Below are positions 23,409-30,978 of a stretch of DNA of 33,547 nucleotides, piece after piece. The translations under genes were made by a program, and so were the position numbers. Under the pieces are notes generated by a model. It saw only the letters and a list, made by a program, of their open reading frames with translations. It made no database searches and was not told where the DNA came from. This stretch comes from DATMNR01 sp963702765 (lineage in GTDB: Bacteria > Chloroflexota > Ktedonobacteria > Ktedonobacterales > Ktedonobacteraceae): positions 1 to 33,547 of the forward strand of contig CAVPEB010000013.1 of assembly GCA_963702765.1 (NCBI GenBank), given 5' to 3'. Every line of letters starts with the position of its first letter. Within the stretch, counting starts at the first letter, position 1.

Positions 23409-24506
23409 TTAATCCGTATCTTCAATGTATAAATGCCTTGAAGATCGACGTACTATAGGTTCTTCGTCAATTTGTTGTGCCAATTCTTCACGCAGCGGAT
23501 CATCGTCATACAAGTAGGGCGCGCGACGTACAAGAGGGGTGTTTAAATTTCCACTTATCATATCAGGATTGCGAGGTGGCTGCCCTAACTGTGGATTGCG
23601 TATTATCTGGCCTGTTTGAGGATGAACACGCAGGTTTTCCGTTTCCGGATTAGGAGATCTCATGCGAAATGTATCTGATTGAAGCTCATCCATATGAAGA
23701 GAATCCGTTTGTGGCGTTCTAGCCCTTGTATGTAGCTCCCCAGAAGATTGAGGCCGCTGTGTGCGGTCCTGCTTACCTGTAGGGGTTTCAAGCGACCGTC
23801 GAGAAACGTTTTGTTGAGCGGCTTGTTGTTGTCGTGGCAAATCCGACCCGGGTCGAGCCTGCCTGGAAGAACCAGATTGTCCACCCGAAGATCTTGAAGT
23901 CTGACCTTTCGGAATATTTTTATGTGGAACCCGCGTATGATTAGGCAGTACTTCTACATCATCTGCATGCAGTGCTTCTCGCCTGGCGGCCTGTAATGCA
24001 GCTGTTTGAAATCTGGAACGCATGGCATTCACTTCATGCCTCGATCGCCTCGCATTATGACGTTCGGCAGAAAGATCGCGTGTCGGAGTTCCTTTTAAAC
24101 GCGCCTGAGGCAAGGCTTGAGATGACCGCCTGCCAGCTTGAGAAGTGGCATAACTTTGACCTGCAGCAGGTAAGGCGCGCACATCGTTTCCTCTGCGATG
24201 TACATTGTGATTATAATATTCTTCGTCAGGAAGCACATAGGCATCGGTTTCGTACACTTCCTCATAACCATGCTCATCCTGAGCAACATAACCCATTTCA
24301 CCTAATTCCTGGTGAATAGCCTGGAGTTTCAGTTCATGGCGTCGAGATAAAATCGTGAAGAGCATTACTGAAATGGGAATGCTGATAAGTAAGGCTGCGA
24401 GTCCGCCAATCAAACCACCCAGCACCCAGGAGTTAAGTGAATTAGCTAATACGAGTATCACGGCAGCTCCTAAAATAAATACGATTGCCGCTGCAGCAGC
24501 CCTCAT
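23409..24506 (-). CDS. membrane-anchored protein with long disordered tail, hypothetical
   Basis: A 365-residue protein that I do not recognise. Two hydrophobic segments (about 4-24 and 27-53) are joined by a tight turn (NSWVLGGLIGG), so both ends should be cytoplasmic. An acidic, Tyr-rich stretch (about 72-99, with EEVYETDAYVLPDEEYY) follows, then about 200 residues rich in Arg, Ser, Gln and Pro with no hydrophobic core, and an acidic C-terminus (YDDDPLREELAQQIDEEP). Nothing resembles a catalytic motif. The ATG is preceded by AAAGGAAAGG. It lies between the DedA gene and lexA on the same strand with 79 bases to the former, so co-expression with DedA is possible. A scaffold or division-related role would be a guess. 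Confidence 0.75.
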   Translation of the reverse strand: MRAAAAAIVFILGAAVILVLANSLNSWVLGGLIGGLAALLISIPISVMLFTILSRRHELKLQAIHQELGEMGYVAQDEHGYEEVYETDAYVLPDEEYYNHNVHRRGNDVRALPAAGQSYATSQAGRRSSQALPQARLKGTPTRDLSAERHNARRSRHEVNAMRSRFQTAALQAARREALHADDVEVLPNHTRVPHKNIPKGQTSRSSGGQSGSSRQARPGSDLPRQQQAAQQNVSRRSLETPTGKQDRTQRPQSSGELHTRARTPQTDSLHMDELQSDTFRMRSPNPETENLRVHPQTGQIIRNPQLGQPPRNPDMISGNLNTPLVRRAPYLYDDDPLREELAQQIDEEPIVRRSSRHLYIEDTD

Positions 24507-24849
24507 AAATACCTTTCCTTTCTACTCTACCACTATTCAATCTCGCGCCGGGAAATATTCAATGAAGCGGAACAACTGTTACGGTTGCACAACTACATTC
24601 CAAACGACATCCTCTTCAATTCCGCAAAAGTTTCGCAGGGCTATATAAACCTGCTATCAAGAGAAGAATAAACCATGAAAAGTATATCAGAAATGAGGCG
24701 AAACTACAAGAGCAATAGAGGCATATAAGGCAGAAGACGTCAGCTACTGATGGAAGAACTTATTTGGAGATTATCACTTCAGAATTATAGAAGCGTATAA
24801 TCCCCAAATCTAAGCTATCAAACTTATGTATCGCAGTGTGAAAAACTGC
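24507..24849. other. 343-base space without a gene
   Basis: AT-rich space between the end of lexA and the start of the disordered membrane protein gene, both on the minus strand. It should hold the promoter for the latter. A short palindrome (CTGCTTAAGCAG) lies across the lexA stop codon. No RNA gene or convincing terminator seen. Confidence 0.5.
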
Positions 24850-25479
24850 TTAAGCAGCTCGGCACTTGCGGAAGATTGCGACAACCTTCCCCTGTACTTG
24901 CCACTCGTTGTCCCATTCACTCTTAGGGACATAAATCGGATCCATCTCAGAGTTGGCAGGCTGGAGACGCACTCTATCTCGATCTTTCTCTTGAAAGAAG
25001 CGTTTCAGGGTAGCTCGACCGTTTCCTTGTAGGTGTACTGCAACAACAATATCGCCATTTTCGCAGGTATTTTGTGGCTTAATGACTACATAATCTTTAT
25101 CACAAATATGATCTTCGATCATCGACTGGCCTTTGACGACGAGAGCATACGTACCTTGTTGCTCGATATCTCGACCCACTTCAATCGCTTCAGCGGAATC
25201 ACTAAATACTTCGAGTGGTTCACCTGCTGCGATACTTCCCATTACAGGAATTCCAAAGGGATCTTCATTGAGCTTAATACCACGACTTTTTTTCGATTCG
25301 CGCGTAATGTACCCTTTTTTCTCCAACATTGAAAGGTGATAATCAACATGACCAGTGCTGGCAATATTCATAGCACTGCCAATTTCGCGGTTCGTTGGTG
25401 GCATCCCTTCGTCTCGCATATACTTGACGATGAAATCATATATTCTCTTTTGGATGTCACTCGTATGTTCTGATGACAT
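24850..25479 (-). CDS. lexA: LexA repressor
   Basis: A 209-residue LexA, the SOS repressor that cleaves itself when RecA is activated. The N-terminal winged helix is clear (PPTNREIGSAMNIASTGHVD, HLSMLEKKGYI). The self-cleavage site is Ala85-Gly86 (GSIAAGEPLEV), the catalytic Ser119 is in VKGQSMIEDHI and Lys159 in RATLKRFF. An in-frame GTG at 25527 would add 16 residues unlike any LexA N-terminus; ATG 25479 is preferred. A matching promoter with operator-like boxes lies upstream, suggesting autoregulation. It is divergent from the cardiolipin synthase gene. Confidence 0.95.
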   Translation of the reverse strand: MSSEHTSDIQKRIYDFIVKYMRDEGMPPTNREIGSAMNIASTGHVDYHLSMLEKKGYITRESKKSRGIKLNEDPFGIPVMGSIAAGEPLEVFSDSAEAIEVGRDIEQQGTYALVVKGQSMIEDHICDKDYVVIKPQNTCENGDIVVAVHLQGNGRATLKRFFQEKDRDRVRLQPANSEMDPIYVPKSEWDNEWQVQGKVVAIFRKCRAA

Positions 25480-25539
25480 AAACTTATAACCCTGCCTTTC
25501 TGGATAGGCCCACTTATACAGCCACACTGCGAGAAAGTA

Positions 25540-25603
25540 GAACAGCTATTCAAAGAATACCAAAGAAGCATACACAAGTCAAGGTTTTTTTGAACGAATT
25601 TTC
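25540..25603 (-). promoter_or_regulatory. lexA promoter with two LexA-box-like sites
   Basis: On the minus strand TTGACT (25582-25577), 17-base spacer, TATTCT (25559-25554). A site reading GAAC-AGCT-ATTC (25540-25551) covers the expected transcription start, and GAAC-GAAT-TTTC (25592-25603) lies just upstream of the -35. Each differs by one base from the Gram-positive SOS core GAAC-N4-GTTC. The rest of the space up to 25839 shows no gene. Confidence 0.45.
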
Positions 25604-25839
25604 GGAAAATCTTTTCTTATTCGTGTTTTTCCTGCATTTAGCTTTGACGAAGCTACTAATTTCTGATAGGATGAGCTACATGCATATATGTCTTTGGTCT
25701 CATAGGGATAGGCGTAATCACTGAATAATGAATAATTTGTGTTGTCCTATGGGGTAAATGGTTATTAAGTGGGGCAGAATTATCAAAGGCATCCAAAGCA
25801 AGAAACATCTGGTTCAATATCTTCAATAGCGGGGTCTGT

Positions 25840-27312
25840 ATGATTTGGAACTGGACCTGGGGCACTGATTTTTCTATTATCGCGATTATCGGCTGGACTA
25901 TCCCATTTGTGATGTTGTTCTTTGTCCCTGTCAATCGCAAACCTTCGTCAGCCACCGCCTGGCTAATGTTAATTTTTCTACTTCCTTATATTGGTTTGAT
26001 CATCTTCCTACTCATTGGTAGCCCTAGACTTTCAAGGCGTCGTCGCGCTCAACAGCGCACGATGGATTTTCTCATTAGCAAAGCCATTGCTGATGCTGAT
26101 CAACAACCTGAGCTAAAAACTCTACTTCAGCCTCTTATTCCACCTCGCTATGAGCCGTTTGTTATGCTTAATACAAACCTGGGTTTTCTCCCAGCATTTA
26201 GTGGGAATAGCGTAGAACTACTTCCTGATTATAATGATATCTTCAAACGCATAGCTGAAGAAATTGATACTGCTAAAAAATTCGTTCATATCGAGTATTT
26301 TGCTTTGAGCCGTGACGATGAGACAGAGTATGTCTTTGCTGCCATGGAGCGGGCTGTGAGTCGTGGTGTTAAAGTACGCGTGCTTATGGATCATCTTGGT
26401 TCACGCAAATATCCCAACTTCAAAAAGATGCGTGCGCGATTGACTGCGGCGGGTATCGAGAATTACTTGACGCTACAACTTCACTTCTTCGGCTCAAAAT
26501 ATACACGGCCCGATTTGCGCAATCACCGTAAGATCGTTGTGATCGATGGGCAGGTCGCCTTTACAGGCTCACAGAACCTCATCAAGCGTAACTATTTCCG
26601 CAAGGATGACATTTACTACGATGAACTTGTAACATTGGTGAAAGGCCCCATTGCTGCACAGTTCGAGGCTGCCTTCGCTACTGACTGGTACTCTGAAACT
26701 GGCGACCTGTTGAATAGTCAGACCGCACCTGAAACTTATCTGGAGGCGTATATTGGGGGCGATGTGCTCTGCCAGGTGTTACCTAGCGGTTCAGGTTTCG
26801 AGAACGAAAACAACCTCAGGTTGTTCACTTCGCTTATTCACTCAGCCAAACGCAAGCTCGTAATAACCAATCCCTACTTCGTCCCAGATGACGCTTTAAT
26901 GATTGCTATCACAAGTGCGGCACTTCGAGGTGTTGATGTAACGTTGCTGAATTCAGCAGTCTCCGATCAGTTCTTTGTCAGTCATGCTGAGCGCTCATAC
27001 TACGAGGATCTGCTCAATGCTGGAGTACAGATATATCACTATAATGCACCGATTCTCCTGCATTCGAAGCTTATCAGTGTCGATGACGATATTGCAGTCA
27101 TCGGATCAAGCAACCTTGACATTCGCTCATTTCAACTCAACCTCGAGGTAACACTGGTATGCTATGATGCAGGCGTTGTTGCAGATCTGCGCCAGATCGA
27201 GGCATCATATATACGTAAGTCCAGTCAAGTGTTCTTTGGCGAATGGAAAACTCGCAATGTGAAGGAGAAGCTCTTCGAAAATATTTCCCGTCTTACCTCC
27301 GCTTTACAATAA
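25840..27312 (+). CDS. cls: cardiolipin synthase (phospholipase D family)
   Basis: A 490-residue enzyme joining two phosphatidylglycerols into cardiolipin at the membrane. Two N-terminal membrane helices (about 10-30 and 39-60) precede a basic stretch (SRRRRAQQR). Two HKD motifs are complete: H229-K231-D236 (RNHRKIVVIDG) and H408-K410-D415 (LHSKLISVDD), each followed by the conserved GS.N turn (GSQN, GSSN). Length and layout match the bacterial Cls family. The ribosome site is weak. The gene is monocistronic as far as seen: 262 bases separate it from the Gls24 operon. Confidence 0.94.
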   Translation: MIWNWTWGTDFSIIAIIGWTIPFVMLFFVPVNRKPSSATAWLMLIFLLPYIGLIIFLLIGSPRLSRRRRAQQRTMDFLISKAIADADQQPELKTLLQPLIPPRYEPFVMLNTNLGFLPAFSGNSVELLPDYNDIFKRIAEEIDTAKKFVHIEYFALSRDDETEYVFAAMERAVSRGVKVRVLMDHLGSRKYPNFKKMRARLTAAGIENYLTLQLHFFGSKYTRPDLRNHRKIVVIDGQVAFTGSQNLIKRNYFRKDDIYYDELVTLVKGPIAAQFEAAFATDWYSETGDLLNSQTAPETYLEAYIGGDVLCQVLPSGSGFENENNLRLFTSLIHSAKRKLVITNPYFVPDDALMIAITSAALRGVDVTLLNSAVSDQFFVSHAERSYYEDLLNAGVQIYHYNAPILLHSKLISVDDDIAVIGSSNLDIRSFQLNLEVTLVCYDAGVVADLRQIEASYIRKSSQVFFGEWKTRNVKEKLFENISRLTSALQ

Positions 27313-27363
27313 TGAAGCGACTTGGCAGCGCGTGGCAAATCCCATTGAGATGCGTTTAAACCA

Positions 27364-27393
27364 TTGCCTTTTATAGTAAAAATGCACTATACT
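27364..27393 (+). promoter_or_regulatory. possible promoter of the Gls24 operon
   Basis: TTGCCT (27364-27369), 18-base spacer, TATACT (27388-27393). It lies about 180 bases before the first Gls24 gene. The match is moderate and no experimental marker is available. Confidence 0.3.
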
Positions 27394-27574
27394 GTCAGAG
27401 TGTTTCAGGTAATTTGCATTACTGTCAAGACATAAAATAGCGTGTTTTGATTATGTATTTTGTTTCCCGAAGAGGTATACTGTTCTAAGAGGTTTACTCT
27501 TGAATAGAAATAACCTCACCAGCAACAGCGCAAACACCTCATAGGCGTACATTTATTTTGGAAAGGATTTTACC

Positions 27575-28069
27575 ATGGCAGAGACAAGAACTGGAGATAC
27601 AACAGCCACAAGCGTGGCAAGCCAAACTTCCCAACGCGGACTTACACCAATCGAAGGCTCAGTCACAGTCCCCAGTGACTCAAGAACATCAAAAGGCAAA
27701 ACGACAATAGCAAATGGTGTTGTTGCTAAGATTGTTGGTATAGCAGCACGTGAGATTGATGGTGTGAAAGATGTGGTAGGGACTGGAGCAGGAGCCACTA
27801 TTTCTGGCCTGGCAACACGTGTCACTCGTGGCGATACACGATCCCAGGGCGTCAGCGTAGAAGTAGGAGAGCGCGAAGCGGCAGCGAGTATTAACATCAT
27901 TGCATACTATGGTGTGAGTATTCCACAACTCGCTGATGCTATCCGACGCAACATCATCGACCGTGTCGAATCAATGACTGGTCTATCAGTCGTCGCAGTA
28001 GATATCGCGGTTATTGATCTCTACTTTGAAGAAGACGAAAAAGAAGACGAAGAACCTCGCGTTCATTAA
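27575..28069 (+). CDS. Asp23/Gls24 family envelope stress protein
   Basis: A 164-residue protein of the Asp23/Gls24 family, which in Firmicutes forms a protein layer under the membrane and responds to alkaline or envelope stress. The core (about 48-150) shows ANGVVAKIVGIAAREIDGV, then VSVEVGEREAAASINIIAYYG, and VESMTGLSVVAVDIAVIDL, all typical. A Thr/Ser-rich N-terminal 45 residues and an acidic tail (EEDEKEDEEP) flank the core. GGAAAGGA precedes the ATG. It is the first of four genes in one direction. Confidence 0.93.
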   Translation: MAETRTGDTTATSVASQTSQRGLTPIEGSVTVPSDSRTSKGKTTIANGVVAKIVGIAAREIDGVKDVVGTGAGATISGLATRVTRGDTRSQGVSVEVGEREAAASINIIAYYGVSIPQLADAIRRNIIDRVESMTGLSVVAVDIAVIDLYFEEDEKEDEEPRVH

Positions 28070-28099
28070 AGTCTAAGAGAAGCTTTATGAGGAGGAAGT

Positions 28100-28540
28100 A
28101 TGCTTCCCCTTGATGCTGGATCAGATGCAGTAGAAGCTCAGGAGTCATCCCAGCGGATGGCTCCTGAACACCTGAGTGATACGGGTATCGCCGATGCTAT
28201 TGTGCATGCCATTCAAGCTGTTCCCGGCGTTTTAGATATGGGTCAAGGCTTGTTCGCAAAAGCCGCAACCTTTGGGCCAGGAAAGCGCGTTCAGGGTATT
28301 GTAATTCAACATCCTACTGCCGACTCGCTTTCAATTGAGGCTCATGTGATTCTTGAGGAAGCTTCTTTTACCAGAGCTTACTCTGAAGTTTCTGGCTCTG
28401 ATGCATCTTCCAGAACAGGAACAACTCCCATATTACTGCGTTTTACTGACCAGATTCGAGCCGCTGTGACTCAAACGCTTGAACATCTTGGTTTACCAGT
28501 ATCTACTATGGTCGATGTGACGATTGACGATATCCGCTAA
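28100..28540 (+). CDS. divergent Asp23/Gls24-like protein
   Basis: A 146-residue protein with the same outline as the first Gls24 gene but weaker matches: IADAIVHAIQAVPGVLDM corresponds to the first helix, VQGIVIQHP...LSIEAHVIL to the central strands, and QIRAAVTQTLEHLGLPVSTM, VDVTIDDI to the last helix and strand. The N-terminus is acidic and Ser-rich. GAGGAGG lies before the ATG, 30 bases after the previous gene, so it is in the same operon. It is probably a paralogue partner of the first protein rather than a different function. Confidence 0.75.
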   Translation: MLPLDAGSDAVEAQESSQRMAPEHLSDTGIADAIVHAIQAVPGVLDMGQGLFAKAATFGPGKRVQGIVIQHPTADSLSIEAHVILEEASFTRAYSEVSGSDASSRTGTTPILLRFTDQIRAAVTQTLEHLGLPVSTMVDVTIDDIR

Positions 28541-28636
28541 CGTTCATTATCTGAAGAGTTTATGCATTTTTATCTCATGCTCATCTGAGTAAACATCGGA
28601 TATCTGAAATCTATGTGAAAGAAAGACAATCAAACT

Positions 28637-29215
28637 ATGAATGTCTTCAATCGTATTATAATGATCCTTGTGTGCCTGATAGCCATTGCTTTCAGCATAA
28701 TCGTGTTCTTGCTTATAGGTGGCGTAATTCGACCCACTCAGGTCAGCCCAGGTGGTTTTTTGTCAGGTCTTTGGAGCTTCTATTCTCAATTGAACCCATC
28801 AAACGCAACAATAGCGGCAGTTGCCTTTGCTCTCGTAGTGATCGTTGCTTTGATAATACTTATCCTCGAATTCGCAACTTTGCGAGGTGGCTCTGATCAG
28901 TTTGTTGTGAGAGAGGATAGTATTGGGAAGGTGACTGTTGCCCGTAGTAGTGTGCGTAAACTTGTCGGGTATGAGGCAAAGGCCATTCCAGAAGTGATCG
29001 AGACACGTCAGACAGTCGATAAAGGGCGCAATGGTCTACATGTGCATGTTCGTGCTTTACTATATCCCGAAGTGAATGCTCCAGAAGTAGGACATACTCT
29101 TCAGGATAAAGTCCAAAAATCTATTCAAGCGCATATGGGTCTGGAAGTAATTGAAGTGCAGGTAGCTACCCAACTTGAACCTTTCGATAAGCCTCGAAAA
29201 CGACGATTACAGTAG
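28637..29215 (+). CDS. amaP: alkaline shock membrane anchor protein, AmaP-like
   Basis: A 192-residue protein with two hydrophobic segments (about 6-28 and 60-82) and a cytoplasmic C-terminal domain (about 95-180) similar in pattern to Asp23. In Staphylococcus AmaP anchors Asp23 to the membrane, and its gene is always next to asp23 and a DUF2273 gene, as here. The helix VARSSVRKLVGYEAKAIPEV and the strand GLHVHVRALLYPE fit that domain. The C-terminus is strongly basic (KPRKRRLQ). It lies 96 bases after the second Gls24 gene. Confidence 0.82.
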   Translation: MNVFNRIIMILVCLIAIAFSIIVFLLIGGVIRPTQVSPGGFLSGLWSFYSQLNPSNATIAAVAFALVVIVALIILILEFATLRGGSDQFVVREDSIGKVTVARSSVRKLVGYEAKAIPEVIETRQTVDKGRNGLHVHVRALLYPEVNAPEVGHTLQDKVQKSIQAHMGLEVIEVQVATQLEPFDKPRKRRLQ

Positions 29216-29273
29216 GGAAAGCATCGAGAATATCTCCATAACAGGACGGGATCACAAGGAAGGACAAAAGAGT

Positions 29274-29468
29274 ATGACACCAAAAGTGGTCGGTATCGGC
29301 GTTGGCCTTGTTCTAGGTATTGTTTGGATGTGGCTTGGCTTCTGGGCTGCATTGCTCACTGGAGGTCTTGCACTCGTTGGCTGGTTTGTTGGAAGCTTGA
29401 TCGAGGGAACCATAAATCCAGTTGATCTGTGGAATGCTCTTCAAGGACGTCGTGGAGGTCTGGACTAG
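29274..29468 (+). CDS. small membrane protein, DUF2273 family
   Basis: A 64-residue two-helix protein (about 4-18 and 21-43) with the GFW...LALVGWFVGSLIEG segment typical of DUF2273, and a basic end (GRRGG). DUF2273 genes accompany amaP and asp23. The frame also opens at 29175 inside amaP, but ATG 29274 is chosen because AAGGAAGG lies about 10 bases before it and the extra 33 residues are hydrophilic and unlike the family. The stop codon lies inside the terminator stem. Confidence 0.82.
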   Translation: MTPKVVGIGVGLVLGIVWMWLGFWAALLTGGLALVGWFVGSLIEGTINPVDLWNALQGRRGGLD

Positions 29469-29498
29469 AAAGGGCGTCTTTGCGCGCTTTCTAGTCCA
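29461..29498 (+). terminator. terminator of the Gls24 operon
   Basis: TGGACTAGAAAG pairs with CTTTCTAGTCCA, a G/G mismatch follows, then GCG/CGC close a short loop containing CTTT. It begins at the stop codon of the DUF2273 gene. T-rich sequence follows only loosely. Confidence 0.6.
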
Positions 29499-29526
29499 TG
29501 TTGCCTGCTTTATATGGGTGAAATTG

Positions 29527-29551
29527 TAGGAACTTAGCAAGTAAGTTCCTA
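29527..29551. terminator. hairpin between convergent genes
   Basis: TAGGAACTTA (29527-29536), loop GCAAG, TAAGTTCCTA (29542-29551), perfect, then TTCTATAT. It lies between the Gls24 operon and the convergent YeaQ-like gene ending at 29574, and may serve both. Confidence 0.55.
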
Positions 29552-29573
29552 TTCTATATGAGCAGCTAAAGTC

Positions 29574-29858
29574 TTAAGCTCTTCGATGACCAAATAACAA
29601 ATTGAGTACTGCCAGTAGCACTACCGCGCCGAGCACTGCAACAATAAATGCCGTCAAGTTCCAGCCGACAAAGAGCGTATGACCAGTAATTAATGAATAG
29701 ATCCATCCACCAAGAAACGCTCCGATAATACCGACGATAATATTACTGAAGCACCCCATCCGGGAATTGTTTCCAGTAATTATACTGGCAATCCAACCCG
29801 CAAGTGCTCCGAAGACAATCCATGAGAGCCAACTCAAGTTCGATACGACAGGTTCCAT
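29574..29858 (-). CDS. GlsB/YeaQ/YmgE family membrane protein
   Basis: A 94-residue three-helix membrane protein of the transglycosylase-associated (YeaQ/YmgE) family. Typical segments are IVFGALAGWIASIITGNN, GCFSNIIVGIIGAFLGGWIYSL and the last hydrophobic helix before the basic end GHRRA. GlsB genes are often near Gls24 stress genes in Gram-positives, as here, though on the opposite strand. A TTG at 29879 extends the frame by seven residues; ATG 29858 is chosen because AGGAG lies about ten bases upstream. Role: envelope stress, exact function unknown. Confidence 0.88.
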   Translation of the reverse strand: MEPVVSNLSWLSWIVFGALAGWIASIITGNNSRMGCFSNIIVGIIGAFLGGWIYSLITGHTLFVGWNLTAFIVAVLGAVVLLAVLNLLFGHRRA

Positions 29859-30031
29859 TCTCCTTTTTCTCCTGACCAAATGAAATTCTTACCAGACTGT
29901 GTGTAGTGAGTTTTAGCTTTGGACCATCAAGGAGAATATCTCTCCTTATAACTCTGCTTATATTATACATACAAATGTAAATAAACCTGCAGAAAGCACG
30001 TCATTTGCTTATACACGTATATACAATCCTA

Positions 30032-30040
30032 TGATATAAT
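30032..30040 (+). promoter_or_regulatory. extended -10 promoter element
   Basis: TGATATAAT: a perfect TATAAT (30035-30040) with an upstream TG, which compensates for the lack of a good -35. It points to the gene at 30177 and would give a leader of ~130 bases. A 7-base hairpin (29929-29947) lies upstream in the direction of the minus-strand gene. Confidence 0.4.
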
Positions 30041-30176
30041 CAGCAAAGGTAGAGTTGGATTCTAACGTGAGTTCTAGTGGACATATTCTTACAGATCACA
30101 TGAACGAATTGTTCACCAGACACACAAGCTGCGACTCAGCCCGATGGAATGTATCATAGTTTTGTAGGAGGTTTTC

Positions 30177-30824
30177 ATGGCTTTTCAAGATTTTCTTATT
30201 GGTGCCTTGGTCTTGTTAGTAGGCCTATTATTCTGTTTCGTTGGTTACAGATTCTTTCGAATTCTGATAACTATTTGGGGCTTTTTCGCCGGGTTTAATC
30301 TCGGTACAGCCGCGATGACTGCTCTCTTTAACAATGCCTTCCTTGGAACGACTACTGGCATTATTCTCGGACTGGTGATAGGTCTTGTCTTTGCGGTGCT
30401 GGCTTACTTCTTCTATTACTTTGCTGTTGTGCTATTGGGAGCTTCAGCAGGATACGACCTCGGTAGCGGTTTTATTGGGGCCATTGGTCTGAATAACCCG
30501 GGGTTTATAGCTGTGATAGTGGGAGTCGCGCTTGCTATTATTTTTGTGCTCTTGATCCTGATCCTAAACCTGCCCAAACTACTCATCATGGTATTCACTG
30601 CACTTGGTGGAGCCGTAGCAATGATAGTGGGTCTGTTGATACTGGTAGGACAGGCCAAAGTGGCTTATCTGCAATTCGGTGAAGCTGTGGCGCTCGTCAA
30701 AGCCTCGTGGATCTGGACGATCGTGGCGATTGCATTGGCAGTCGTCGGCTTTTTAGTACAATGGAGCACGATGCGAACATACGAGTTGGAGTGGTCTGAA
30801 ACATCCTCCAGTCAAGTTCAATAG
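30177..30824 (+). CDS. multi-pass membrane protein, DUF4203/TMEM198-like
   Basis: A 215-residue protein with about seven hydrophobic segments and very few charged residues before the tail. The glycine-rich spacing (WGFFAGFNLGTAAM, LLGASAGYDLGSGFIGAIGL, TALGGAVAMIVGLLILVG) resembles the DUF4203 family of membrane proteins, but this is a pattern judgement. The C-terminus is hydrophilic and Ser-rich (WSETSSSQVQ). GTAGGAGG lies just before the ATG. No function is known. It stands alone with hairpins after it. Confidence 0.7.
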   Translation: MAFQDFLIGALVLLVGLLFCFVGYRFFRILITIWGFFAGFNLGTAAMTALFNNAFLGTTTGIILGLVIGLVFAVLAYFFYYFAVVLLGASAGYDLGSGFIGAIGLNNPGFIAVIVGVALAIIFVLLILILNLPKLLIMVFTALGGAVAMIVGLLILVGQAKVAYLQFGEAVALVKASWIWTIVAIALAVVGFLVQWSTMRTYELEWSETSSSQVQ

Positions 30825-30832
30825 TCATTCGC

Positions 30833-30854
30833 ATGGTGATTGTTGAATCACCAT
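30833..30854 (+). terminator. hairpin after the DUF4203-like gene
   Basis: ATGGTGATT (30833-30841), loop GTTG, AATCACCAT (30846-30854), perfect, nine bases after the stop codon. Confidence 0.5.
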
Positions 30855-30866
30855 AATTGGCGATGC

Positions 30867-30922
30867 ATAGGTGCGGAGTTGCTATGTGCAGCAAGTTGAT
30901 TTAGTAGCGAATCCGCACCTAT
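30867..30922. repeat. inverted repeat with an inner hairpin
   Basis: ATAGGTGCGGA (30867-30877) is exactly complementary to 30912-30922. Inside the loop TTGCT (30879-30883) pairs with AGCAA (30890-30894). It lies upstream of the hydrolase gene and is followed by a T-rich stretch. It could be a terminator or a leader structure. Confidence 0.5.
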
Positions 30923-30978
30923 ATTCCTGTTATTTTCCCGTTACATTTCTCAGGTTCATTCAGATTTGGAGACTCAAT

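Noticed and set aside
25656..25955. A minus-strand frame of 99 residues over the start of cls
   Set aside because: No ribosome site or domain pattern, and it overlaps the well-supported cls N-terminal helices.
27440..27480. A possible SigB-type promoter before the Gls24 operon
   Set aside because: The GTTT and GGTAT parts are spaced too far apart for a SigB promoter.
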